NCBI GenBank assembly: GCA_965223985.1
Contig: OZ245030.1
Coordinates: 496,001 to 560,000, forward strand
Source of the DNA: JAPPKS01 sp963667895
GTDB lineage: Bacteria; Poribacteria; WGA-4E; PCPOR2b
Length of the DNA: 64,000 nt
Reading direction: 5' to 3'
Shown here: in pieces, positions 8,926-17,058 of the stretch
Position numbering within the stretch: the stretch's first letter is position 1
Layout: the number at the start of each line of letters is the position of its first letter
Program-made: the position numbers and the translations under genes
Notes under the pieces: generated by a model
Told to the model about the DNA's origin: nothing
Databases searched by the model: none
Seen by the model: only the letters and a program-made list of their open reading frames with translations

Positions 8926-9249
8926 TTATAACAGCATGATTTTAACGTCGACACCGGCAGGCAAATCTAGGCGCATCAAGGCATCTACAGTCTTAGGGGT
9001 TATTTCTAAAATATCCAAAACTCTCTTGTGAATTCGCATTTCAAACTGTTCACGAGATTTTTTATCTGTGAAGGTGGATCGTTGAACTGTATAAATATGT
9101 TTCTTTATCGGAAGCGGAATTGGTCCAGAAACAACGGCCCCTGATCGCTTTGCAGTTTCTGCGATTTGGGCTGCAGATTGGTCTAATAAACGGTGATCGA
9201 ATGCTTTCAAGCGAATACGAATTTTCTGGTTGTCCATGAACCTCTCCAA
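8926..9249 (-). CDS. rpsJ: 30S ribosomal protein S10
   Basis: 107 residues, standard length. S10 lies in the 30S head and also acts as NusE in transcription antitermination. Core motifs: KIRIRLKAFDHRLLDQSA and SGPIPLPIKKHIYTV, ending with PAGVDVKIML. The true start may be the Met of MDNQKIRIRLK (four residues in). It lies 220 bp downstream of tuf. That gap holds no gene I can see and could hold an internal promoter, although I found no convincing hexamers. Confidence 0.97.
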   Translation of the reverse strand: MERFMDNQKIRIRLKAFDHRLLDQSAAQIAETAKRSGAVVSGPIPLPIKKHIYTVQRSTFTDKKSREQFEMRIHKRVLDILEITPKTVDALMRLDLPAGVDVKIMLL

Positions 9250-9469
9250 TTAGGTCTGTCGAGTGTCGTGCTATACCACCTAAATCAGGCACACCGGCAT
9301 TAGCACCACAATCCTCATAGTGACTGAGAGAAATAGTACAAATCCAATACCCTATTGAGAGCTATGTGTTAGCAATAAAAAGGTGGTCACGGCTTCAATG
9401 CAGCCGGGTTGTCAGGTGTTTCTTGGCCGAGATAGCCCGTTCTAATTTCAATACGCGACGTAGGGGTAT

Positions 9470-10666
9470 TCACTCAACTACTTTTGAAACAACACCCGCT
9501 CCAACAGTATGTCCACCCTCACGAATCGCGAACCTGATTTCTTCCTCTAATGCAATTGGCTTGGCCAGTTCAACGCTGATGTGGATGTGGTCACCCGGCA
9601 TAACCATCTCCACCCCTTCAGGAAGATGCATTACGCCTGTTACGTCCGTCGTACGGAAGTAAAACTGCGGCCTGTAACCTGTGAAGAAAGGTGTCCAACG
9701 ACCACCTTCCTCTTTGTTCAAAATATAAGTTTCAGCTTCAAATTTTGTGTGGGGGGTAATTGAACGCGGTGCAGCCACTACTTGACCCCGCTCAACATTG
9801 TCGCGTTCGACACCACGCAGCAATAGACCGATGTTGTCACCGGCACGCCCTTCATCTAACAACTTGCGAAACATCTCAATCCCTGTAACTACCGTGTTAT
9901 GGGTCGGTCGCAGTCCAACAATTTCAGCAGCTTCTCCGACTTTAATTATACCGCGCTCGACACGCCCTGTCACAACAGTTCCTCGGCCTGTGATTGAAAA
10001 GATGTCTTCTATCGGCATTAAAAAAGGTCTATCAATATCTCTTACCGGTTGAGGAATATATGCATCAATGGCTTCCATCAAGTCTAAAATTGGCTTACAA
10101 GCTTCATTGTCAGGGTCGCCGCTTTCCATCGCCTCTAGTGCAGAACCGGCTATGATAGGAATCTTATCGCCAGGAAATTCGTATTGAGTCAAGAGTTCTC
10201 GAACCTCTAACTCAACCAATTCCATAAGTTCGGGGTCATCAACCATGTCCGCCTTATTTAGGAATATAACGATAGAAGGCACATTTACTTGTCGTGCCAG
10301 CAGGACATGTTCACGAGTTTGGGGCATGGGACCATCAGCAGCGGAGACCACCAAGATAGCACCATCCATTTGTGCCGCCCCAGTAATCATATTTTTGATG
10401 TAATCAGCGTGTCCGGGACAATCCACGTGAGCATAATGTCGATTCTCAGTCTCATATTCAACGTGAGCTGTATTTATTGTAATACCGCGCTCTTTCTCTT
10501 CCGGAGCGGCGTCAATTTCATCGTAGGTCTTAGCGTAGTCTTTTCCAGAAAGCTTTGAAAAGATCATTGTAATCGCCGCCGTTAATGTCGTCTTACCGTG
10601 ATCGACGTGCCCAATTGTACCAATGTTAACGTGTGGTTTAGTCCTTTCAAATTTTGCTTTTGCCAT
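9470..10666 (-). CDS. tuf: Elongation factor Tu
   Basis: 398 residues, normal length. EF-Tu is the GTPase that delivers aminoacyl-tRNA to the ribosomal A site. Nucleotide-binding motifs are complete: GHVDHGKTTL (P loop, residues about 18-27), RGITINTAHVEYE (switch I), DCPGHADY (switch II), NKAD, and GSALEA. Domains 2 and 3 follow (GRGTVVTGRVERG, and the C-terminal GGRTVGAG-like GGHTVGAGVV). It lies 114 bp after fusA. Only one copy is visible in this window. Confidence 0.99.
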   Translation of the reverse strand: MAKAKFERTKPHVNIGTIGHVDHGKTTLTAAITMIFSKLSGKDYAKTYDEIDAAPEEKERGITINTAHVEYETENRHYAHVDCPGHADYIKNMITGAAQMDGAILVVSAADGPMPQTREHVLLARQVNVPSIVIFLNKADMVDDPELMELVELEVRELLTQYEFPGDKIPIIAGSALEAMESGDPDNEACKPILDLMEAIDAYIPQPVRDIDRPFLMPIEDIFSITGRGTVVTGRVERGIIKVGEAAEIVGLRPTHNTVVTGIEMFRKLLDEGRAGDNIGLLLRGVERDNVERGQVVAAPRSITPHTKFEAETYILNKEEGGRWTPFFTGYRPQFYFRTTDVTGVMHLPEGVEMVMPGDHIHISVELAKPIALEEEIRFAIREGGHTVGAGVVSKVVE

Positions 10667-10740
10667 GTGTAAATCTCCTCACATTCATAAGAATTTTAAC
10701 GGTTGCCCATAATTCTGCCAGCCTCTGACGATGAGGGCCG

Positions 10741-10763
10741 TTTACCATTCATGAAGTGGTAAA
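10741..10763 (-). other. Small hairpin in the fusA-tuf spacer
   Basis: A perfect 7-bp inverted repeat (TTTACCA / TGGTAAA, 9-nt loop) lies 18 bp downstream of the fusA stop and 74 bp before the tuf start. It is not followed by a T-run, so it is not a convincing intrinsic terminator. It may be an mRNA processing or stability element that lets tuf be expressed more highly than fusA. Role inferred only. Confidence 0.35.
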
Positions 10764-10780
10764 GGATTAGAAATATAGAG

Positions 10781-12919
10781 CTAAGATTGTTTGTTTGACG
10801 AAAGAATTTCCTGAACAATGCTTTTTGGAACATCGCTGTAGTGCGAGAGTTCCATTGAATACGTCGCTCGCCCTTGTGTTAAGGAGCGAAGGGTTTTGAC
10901 ATAACCGAACATCTCAGCAAGTGGGCAATATGCTTGAATGACCTGTATATGAGATTTTGATTGTGTGTCTGTGCGGAGAATTTGTGCTCGACGTGCATTC
11001 AAGTCTCCCATAACTTTGCCTAAATAGCTATCTGGCACAATCACTTCAACATCCATGATGGGTTCAAGCAAAATTGAGTGTGCTTGCTTCATCGCCTCTT
11101 TGAAAGCAATCGAAGCAGCGATTGAAAACGCTATTTCGGAGGAATCAACAGGATGGTAAGAACCATCGTAGAGACGTACGCCAACATCAACGACGGGATA
11201 GCCACATACAATTCCAACGTTCATCGCATTCTGAATCCCCTTATCAATAGCGGGTATATAGTCTTTTGGAATATCGCCGCCCTTTATCTCATCTACGAAT
11301 TCATATCCAGTTCCCTTCGCCATAGGATAAATTTCGAGAACAACATGTCCGTACTGACCGCGTCCGCCGGATTGTCTGACAAACCGTCCCTCTGCCATCG
11401 CGTGCCGCCGGATGGTTTCACGATAAGCTACCTGCGGCTTCCCGATATTGGCGGAAACATTGAACTCCCGAATTAGCCGATCAACGATGATTTCCAGGTG
11501 CAATTCTCCCATACCTGACAGGAGCGTCTGCCCCGTTTCGGTATCCTGATGAATCTTAAAAGTTGGATCTTCCTCAGCCAGCTTCAAGAGTGCTAGATTC
11601 ATTTTGTCCACATCGGATTGCGTTGTTGGCTCAATCGCAATCGACATGACAGGAGATGGAAAATCTATCGATTCAAAAGTAATGGGAGAATTCTGCTGGC
11701 AGATAGTGTCGCCGGTGGATATATCCTTCAGCCCAATCACAGCGGCGATGTCCCCTGCATAAACTGCGTGACGTTCCTCGCGTTTATTCGCGTGCATTTG
11801 CATCAACCTACCGATTCTCTCCTGCTTCTGACGGGTACTATTGTATACGGCAGCACCCTTGGTTAGAACACCAGAATAAACACGGAGAAACGTCAATTTC
11901 CCGACGTGCTCATCCGTCATGATTTTGAAGGCTAATGCTGAAAAAGGCTCTTCATCACTGGCTGAACGTCTTTCTTCATCATGGGTTTGGGGGTGGAATC
12001 CGGTCATTGGAGGGACATCTACGGGGGATGGCAAATAATCAATGATAGCATCTAATAACGGTTGAATTCCTCTGTTCCTTAATGCGGCACCACATAGAAC
12101 CGGAACAACGTGACCGCTCAATGTGGCATTTCTTAAACCGGCTTTAATTTCCGTCTCAGAAAGGTCAACACCATCAAGGTATTTAATCAGCAACTCGTTA
12201 TCCCATTCAGCAACTGCCTCCACCATCTGCCCTCGGTACTCCTCAACTATTTCTGTCATTTCTTCAGGGATATCTGTTTCGTCAATCACGGCGCCGAGGC
12301 TTGCTTCATTCCATGTTAAACCCTTGCGTGAAATCAAATCGACAACACCGTTAAATCGCTCTGCTGAACCGATAGGCAACTGAATTGGTATAGCACGTGC
12401 ACCGAGCCGTTCAATCATCATTTCAATAGTTCGAAAAAAGTCCGCGCCCGTCCGATCCATCTTATTGATTAACGCAATGCGAGGAATTTCATATTTGTCC
12501 GCTTGTCTCCACACAGTTTCGGATTGAGGCTCGACACCGCCAACCGCACAAAATACAGCAACGGCACCATCAAGAACGCGGAGTGAGCGTTCGACTTCAA
12601 CAGTAAAGTCGATATGCCCCGGTGTATCAATCATATTGATACGGTGGTCCTTCCATCGGCATGCGGTTGCCGCAGCGGTTATGGTGATCCCTCTTTCTTG
12701 TTCCTGGACCATCCAATCCATCGTTGTAGTGCCGTCATCAACTATGCCAATCCGATGGACTCGACCTGTATAGTATAATATCCGTTCGGTTATAGTTGTC
12801 TTTCCAGCATCAATATGCGCCATAACGCCAATGTTGCGCGTATTACCCACATGAAACCGACGGGGATCTATCAATTTCGGTTTTGCGGATGTAGAACGGT
12901 CATTTTGTGCAAGCGTCAT
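10781..12919 (-). CDS. fusA: Elongation factor G
   Basis: 712 residues, typical of bacterial EF-G. It catalyses GTP-dependent translocation of tRNA and mRNA. G motifs: AHIDAGKTTITERILYYTG (P loop, about residues 34-52), QERGITITAAAT, DTPGHIDF and NKMDRTGADF. Domain IV carries the family's GGRGQYGHV stretch, and the C-terminus has the usual GDLNARRAQI and PLAEMFGY segments. It follows rpsG by 48 bp in the classical str order. Confidence 0.98.
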   Translation of the reverse strand: MTLAQNDRSTSAKPKLIDPRRFHVGNTRNIGVMAHIDAGKTTITERILYYTGRVHRIGIVDDGTTTMDWMVQEQERGITITAAATACRWKDHRINMIDTPGHIDFTVEVERSLRVLDGAVAVFCAVGGVEPQSETVWRQADKYEIPRIALINKMDRTGADFFRTIEMMIERLGARAIPIQLPIGSAERFNGVVDLISRKGLTWNEASLGAVIDETDIPEEMTEIVEEYRGQMVEAVAEWDNELLIKYLDGVDLSETEIKAGLRNATLSGHVVPVLCGAALRNRGIQPLLDAIIDYLPSPVDVPPMTGFHPQTHDEERRSASDEEPFSALAFKIMTDEHVGKLTFLRVYSGVLTKGAAVYNSTRQKQERIGRLMQMHANKREERHAVYAGDIAAVIGLKDISTGDTICQQNSPITFESIDFPSPVMSIAIEPTTQSDVDKMNLALLKLAEEDPTFKIHQDTETGQTLLSGMGELHLEIIVDRLIREFNVSANIGKPQVAYRETIRRHAMAEGRFVRQSGGRGQYGHVVLEIYPMAKGTGYEFVDEIKGGDIPKDYIPAIDKGIQNAMNVGIVCGYPVVDVGVRLYDGSYHPVDSSEIAFSIAASIAFKEAMKQAHSILLEPIMDVEVIVPDSYLGKVMGDLNARRAQILRTDTQSKSHIQVIQAYCPLAEMFGYVKTLRSLTQGRATYSMELSHYSDVPKSIVQEILSSNKQS

Positions 12920-12967
12920 TTTCTAAATTCACCTTCCAAACTTGCCCGGACGATATCATCCATCTAT

Positions 12968-13465
12968 CTACCAGCGATAATGGGCAAATGCCCGGTTTGC
13001 TTCTGCCATTCTGTGTTGATCGAGCTTCCTGCGGAAGGCAGATCCTTCATTTTTGTAAGCATCTAACAATTCGGCAGCTAGCCGCTCTTGCATCGTTTTT
13101 TCGGGTCGCTGGCTTACAGTGGCGTATCCTCGCTTGCGTCGCGTGGATTTGATAATCCATCGAATTGCTAGCGTGGTTCGCCGTTCAGCTTTAACATCAA
13201 TAGGCACCTGATAAGTTTGTCCGCCAACACGTCTCGATCTAATTTCGAGTACAGGCTTAACATTATTAATCGCCTGACGGAAAACCGCGAACCCATCTTC
13301 CTTTGTTTTATCCTCAATGATGTCCAGGCTCTCATACAAAAGTCGCCGGGCCAGGCTCCTCTTCCCACAGGTCATCAGACAATTGACAAATTTTGCAACA
13401 AGTTTACTGCTATACTTCGGATCTGGAAGTATTTCTCGCTTTTCACCGACTTTGCGCCGTGGCAT
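12968..13465 (-). CDS. rpsG: 30S ribosomal protein S7
   Basis: 165 residues, slightly longer than the common 156. S7 initiates assembly of the 30S head and, in E. coli, represses the str operon. It starts MPRRKVGEKREILPDPKY and ends AEANRAFAHYRW, as in the family. It lies 15 bp downstream of rpsL, too short a spacer for an E. coli-like S7 regulatory stem. Any autoregulation therefore probably uses a different site. Confidence 0.97.
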   Translation of the reverse strand: MPRRKVGEKREILPDPKYSSKLVAKFVNCLMTCGKRSLARRLLYESLDIIEDKTKEDGFAVFRQAINNVKPVLEIRSRRVGGQTYQVPIDVKAERRTTLAIRWIIKSTRRKRGYATVSQRPEKTMQERLAAELLDAYKNEGSAFRRKLDQHRMAEANRAFAHYRW

Positions 13466-13480
13466 ACCTTACTCCTTCAA

Positions 13481-13846
13481 TTACCTCTTCGCCCCATATT
13501 TGGAACGGGCCTGCCTTCGATTTTCAACCCCCGCAGTATCCAAAGCACCGCGAACGATATGATATCTGACATTTGGTAAATCTTTGACTCTTCCACCGCG
13601 GACAAGAACAACAGAGTGCTCCTGCAGGTTATGATCGATGCCCGGTATATAGCAGGTCGCTTCGAAACCAGTTGTGAAGCGAACCCGAGCTACTTTACGA
13701 AGTGCTGAATTTGGTTTTTTTGGCGTTATGGCTCTGACCTGCACACAGATTCCTCGACGCTGCGGGCAGTTTTGAAGGGCTGGCGATTTACTTTTCTTCC
13801 GACTCTTTTTCCGAGGCTTTTTGACTAACTGATTTATGGTTGGCAT
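13481..13846 (-). CDS. rpsL: 30S ribosomal protein S12
   Basis: 121 residues, standard length. S12 is at the decoding centre and is the classical streptomycin-resistance locus. MPTINQLVKKPRK start; the loops with TPKKPNSALRKVARVR and GGRVKDLPNVRYH are intact, so the wild-type, streptomycin-sensitive-type Lys positions are present. First gene of the str operon; an AGGG-type ribosome-binding site lies just upstream of the ATG. Confidence 0.98.
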   Translation of the reverse strand: MPTINQLVKKPRKKSRKKSKSPALQNCPQRRGICVQVRAITPKKPNSALRKVARVRFTTGFEATCYIPGIDHNLQEHSVVLVRGGRVKDLPNVRYHIVRGALDTAGVENRRQARSKYGAKR

Positions 13847-13885
13847 ATTTCCCTCAATTATTTGGTCGTTGGCTACGCGGTGTTA

Positions 13886-13944
13886 GGGGCTTTATGTGAA
13901 TTTCCGTTAGGCATAAATAAAGCCCCACGGGGACTCAAGGGGCT
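13886..13944 (-). promoter_or_regulatory. Two mutually exclusive hairpins in the str-operon leader (putative attenuator)
   Basis: Between the promoter and rpsL, in minus-strand order, lie AGCCCC (13944-13939), GGGGCT (13926-13921) and AGCCCC (13891-13886). The middle element can pair with the first, giving a 6-bp GC stem with a 12-nt loop followed by TTATTTAT, a terminator-like structure. It can instead pair with the last in a perfect 10-bp stem, GGGGCTTTAT / ATAAAGCCCC (13926-13917 with 13895-13886). The pairings exclude each other, the geometry of an attenuator. The T-run is imperfect and the trigger is unknown. Confidence 0.5.
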
Positions 13945-14055
13945 CATAAATGTTTCTCTATCATGAGTAAACCGTAAAAACACTATTGAAGCGTTCTTGG
14001 CTTAGAATCCCTCCCTTCATGCCGTATCAAATTGTAACACGTCATTAAGGGGGTG

Positions 14056-14085
14056 ATTATACCAAACCTCATTGGTGTATGTCAA
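14056..14085 (-). promoter_or_regulatory. Strong sigma-70-type promoter of the str-S10-spc operon
   Basis: On the minus strand TTGACA (14085-14080) and TATAAT (14061-14056) are both perfect consensus hexamers separated by 18 bp. The predicted transcription start near 14049 leaves an untranslated leader of about 200 nt before rpsL. Position directly upstream of the str operon fits the need for very high expression. Confidence 0.8.
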
Positions 14086-14222
14086 GGTGTTTCTTAGCTG
14101 TTTTTGAGTTTTGGCAAGATTTGTTCTCAAGTTGTGGCTTACAATGTCAAATAACATATATATCGCTCTCATTGGACTGTTGAGAAGAACATCATGAATC
14201 AAATGTTGTATGGAACATGCAC

Positions 14223-15914
14223 TCATTTCTTATAAGCGGATCGGTCGGTATTTCCCCCGTACTTCATCGCATACACGAACATATTAACCATGAACCGATG
14301 CACGTCGGTGGAACGACGCATCCGCAGCATCGTCCGACTTGGGATTTCCGCTGTCTCCATCGCACAGAGATAATCCTTCCGATTGTACAGCACCGCGAGA
14401 CGCCGCCCGACTGTAATCCCCTTGTGAAACTTAAACTTCGAGACTTTCGGATTATTTTCGGATCCCCAATACACATCAGACCCATTCGGAGGGGTGGATA
14501 GCTTATAATAGATGGAATAAATCTCATGGCTATGGGGTATAGACTGAAGCGGATACTCTGGCATGATTTTTTTCAATTCATCTGCGACACGCGCGGCAAA
14601 CAGGCCTTTAAACCCGCAATCATCGAAAAAGAGCATGCCACCGCGTTCCACGAGATACTTTCTCATCGCCGACCGTTCTGCTGGGGTAAAGCCCACCATC
14701 CATGCTTCGCCTCGCATTAGATTACGGGATGTCGTCAGCTCTTTATCGTGCCCCGTCATCACAATTATTGGGGCATCGAGGATTCGCGGATCCGTCATCC
14801 GCATAGCACCTCCTTCTAGCTTCATATCCGCGCGGAGCCGCGTGTTGTCGGATAACCACCGCATGAAACTCGGCAGAGCCGACGGGTCCTGCCACCAATC
14901 TGCTAGGGAGTGTATTAACCGAGTGAAGCGGATGTGACCCTGTATGTCTGCCCCCTCACCCTCCAGAATAGCGCCTAACTTATCATCAGGAACAGTGGTG
15001 ATTTTAGCCAGCGGATCATCCCCAGAGCCTCCGGCACCGGCGTCAGCAGCTCCGACCGACCCCACAAGCGAGTCAAGACCGCCCGTTCCGCTTCGACCGC
15101 GCCCGTCAATCGCCTCTATACCAGTCCCGCGTCCTGCGCTGGGACCGCGACGCCTACCGACCGCAGGGGCAATGACCTCCTCGTTACGCTTGGCTTCGAT
15201 GTCCGCTACCGTCGTAACAGGATCGTTTATAGTCGTATCGGGCGTTAACGGTGAAACGTCCATCGACACACTGCCAGGGGCTGCCGGGACAGGCCTAGCA
15301 ACTCTTGGAGCTGCAGACACCCGAACGGGCTGAGTGATAGGTTTCACCGATTGACGCACGGGTTCAGGCGGTTTCGGCTTAATCCTTTTCAGACGCCTAA
15401 CCTTCGGCTGTGGCTTCACCATCTCGACCGAAATGGAATCTTCGATAACGTCCGAATCGTCCATTGCGACCAGGAAGATAGCGATAGCCAGGATAACGTG
15501 TGCAACCACAGAGGCTACCATCGAATTACGTACAGTGCGGCTTTTTTGGGTTACTACCGCGATTGCCGTTTGTGTCGTTGGAGACTCGGTCTCGTAGGTA
15601 GACGCGCTCAAGTAGTAGGTCTGTCCTCCGCAATCCACTTGCATTTGCTCACCCGGCAGCATTCGGAACTGGACGCTTTCGCCCGCTCGGATAACTTCGC
15701 TCAGCCGTTTGATGGGAAGAATTACCGCCCCCGCTTGCGTAACCTCCGCGTCGATTGTGATTCTTGTGTCTGTGGTTGAAAGCTCTAGCTTATCTGTCCC
15801 GATGCTGCGCACGCTAACATCGGAGATGTAGGATAGCTGATTCTCCCTCGCCGCTTGCGACTGGAGTGACTTGATCGCTTTCAGAAGATTCTCTTGTTTC
15901 GCCGTGAATTGCAT
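14223..15914 (-). CDS. Chimera: DnaN-like clamp domain, membrane anchor, TonB-like linker, DUF4159-like domain
   Basis: 563 residues in one uninterrupted frame. Residues 1-115 resemble the first of the three domains of the DNA polymerase III beta clamp (MQFTAKQENLLKAIKS, LELSTTDTRITIDAEV, GAVILPIKRLSEVIRAG). Residues 132-151 form one hydrophobic helix after a basic stretch, suggesting N-in topology. Residues 160-215 are Pro/Lys-rich like a TonB stalk, followed by a Gly/Arg-rich linker. Residues about 324-550 match my recollection of DUF4159 (TPAERSAMRKYLVERGGMLF, then DD). By topology the clamp domain would be cytoplasmic and DUF4159 periplasmic. A GAAGGGA-type ribosome-binding site precedes the ATG. 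One clamp domain alone could not close a ring. Function unknown; the fusion is the notable point. Confidence 0.8.
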   Translation of the reverse strand: MQFTAKQENLLKAIKSLQSQAARENQLSYISDVSVRSIGTDKLELSTTDTRITIDAEVTQAGAVILPIKRLSEVIRAGESVQFRMLPGEQMQVDCGGQTYYLSASTYETESPTTQTAIAVVTQKSRTVRNSMVASVVAHVILAIAIFLVAMDDSDVIEDSISVEMVKPQPKVRRLKRIKPKPPEPVRQSVKPITQPVRVSAAPRVARPVPAAPGSVSMDVSPLTPDTTINDPVTTVADIEAKRNEEVIAPAVGRRRGPSAGRGTGIEAIDGRGRSGTGGLDSLVGSVGAADAGAGGSGDDPLAKITTVPDDKLGAILEGEGADIQGHIRFTRLIHSLADWWQDPSALPSFMRWLSDNTRLRADMKLEGGAMRMTDPRILDAPIIVMTGHDKELTTSRNLMRGEAWMVGFTPAERSAMRKYLVERGGMLFFDDCGFKGLFAARVADELKKIMPEYPLQSIPHSHEIYSIYYKLSTPPNGSDVYWGSENNPKVSKFKFHKGITVGRRLAVLYNRKDYLCAMETAEIPSRTMLRMRRSTDVHRFMVNMFVYAMKYGGNTDRSAYKK

Positions 15915-16075
15915 TGTTCATTCCCTTCAGTATTGATAACGATTGCCGTGTTTATCCCATGTAGAGATTGCGCCGTTCCTAAATTCATTGACGGAAACCG
16001 ACGTCCGTGAATTTTTATGTTATATAAGATTAGCAAGAATTGCCGTGCTATCTTCTTGTTTCTCGTGCCCTTGTC

Positions 16076-16170
16076 AGAAGCCGATATACATGGCGGAAAC
16101 AAGTTCAACGTCTATCGCCTTGTTAAAGTTCTTGACCGCGGCGGCGTATTGTCCTGCTAGGAGTCTATTG
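16076..16170 (-). pseudogene. Out-of-frame TPR-like tail after the J-domain gene
   Basis: Just after the stop of the J-domain/TPR gene, another minus-strand frame reads NNRLLAGQYAAAVKNFNKAI, followed by a few more residues and a stop. It closely resembles the TPR segment inside the upstream gene (KQYAAAINDFDNGLEVLE). It may be the original C-terminal repeat, cut off by a frameshift, or a leftover of a duplicated repeat. Short evidence, hence low confidence. The rest of the gap up to 15914 shows nothing I recognise. Confidence 0.35.
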
Positions 16171-17001
16171 TTACAGCGACTCTCCCCATGAATCGAGCAT
16201 CATTTTTTTTTCGGTTACAAGCGCATTTGCTTTTTCATAGTCCTGACAGGCAGCATCGTTTTGTTTTAACCCAAACTTCGCGTTACCACGCCAATAGTAG
16301 GCACCGGCAGAATCCGGTCTCAGGTATATCGCCATATCAAAGTCCTGAATAACATCTTTGTATTCGAGTAACTTAACATCTAAGAGTTGGTTTAACTTAG
16401 CAGCACCATTGTATTGAATTAAGAAGTACTTAGCCAAACCACGCCAGCAGTAGACATCATGAACATAACGTGGAGTATGTCTAGGATACAGTTTTTCGAG
16501 AACTTCGAGACCATTGTCAAAGTCGTTGATTGCGGCGGCATATTGCTTTAACTTTGCTATATTTTCCATACCACGCTCAAGGCAGCTAAAAACATGGGCT
16601 TCTATATCCCGTTGTTCCTTTTCCTGACGTTCTCGATTCGCACGCTCCTTTTCCTGACGTTTTCGTTCCGCACGCTCGTTTGCCTGACGTTTTCTTTCCT
16701 TTTGTTCCTTCGCTTCTCTTTCTTGGCGTTCTCTTTCCGCCCTGACTTTCGCTTCTCTTTGCTCTCGCTCTCTGTCCCGCCGTGCTTTTTCCGCTCTTCC
16801 GTGCTCGCCTTGCACTTGTTGATCTGCATTCGTAATCATCTGGTATGCGTCCTGGACAAGTATAAAGCGTTGTTTTGCGCCAGGGGAAGGGTCTTTGTCT
16901 GGGTGGATGACTTTCACGAGGTCGCGATAGGCTTTCTTGACATCGTCGAGTGTCGCGTTGGATTCTAACGCCAAAATTCCCAATGCTTCGTCTCGTGTCA
17001 T
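16171..17001 (-). CDS. J-domain protein with charged coiled coil and TPR-like repeats
   Basis: 276 residues. Residues 1-60 form a J domain, with the Hsp70-activating HPD tripeptide at residues 33-35. Residues about 68-135 are an almost purely charged Arg/Glu/Lys segment predicted as a long coiled coil. Residues about 140-265 contain TPR-like units (AAINDFDNGLEVLEKLYP, AGAYYWRGNAKFGLKQND). J proteins deliver clients to DnaK; with no Gly/Phe or zinc region this is a type III J protein with unknown clients. The first Met is supported by the J-domain start. See the out-of-frame TPR tail directly downstream. No dnaK or grpE is nearby. Confidence 0.8.
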   Translation of the reverse strand: MTRDEALGILALESNATLDDVKKAYRDLVKVIHPDKDPSPGAKQRFILVQDAYQMITNADQQVQGEHGRAEKARRDREREQREAKVRAERERQEREAKEQKERKRQANERAERKRQEKERANRERQEKEQRDIEAHVFSCLERGMENIAKLKQYAAAINDFDNGLEVLEKLYPRHTPRYVHDVYCWRGLAKYFLIQYNGAAKLNQLLDVKLLEYKDVIQDFDMAIYLRPDSAGAYYWRGNAKFGLKQNDAACQDYEKANALVTEKKMMLDSWGESL

Positions 17002-17058
17002 TTTGCTTACCAGTGTAACCCTTTTTCTTTGCTTTGCAACCGGTGAAACAATGTTAGC

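Noticed and set aside
9250..9469. Possible internal promoter between tuf and rpsJ
   Set aside because: No hexamer pair with acceptable spacing was found on the minus strand.
13921..13944. Leader hairpin as the terminator of an upstream gene
   Set aside because: It lies downstream of a consensus promoter and upstream of rpsL; no gene ends just before it except the chimera 280 bp away, so an attenuator role is more likely.
16594..16968. Plus-strand Phe/Leu-rich open frame
   Set aside because: Antisense of the Arg/Glu/Lys coiled coil; composition mirrors that strand.
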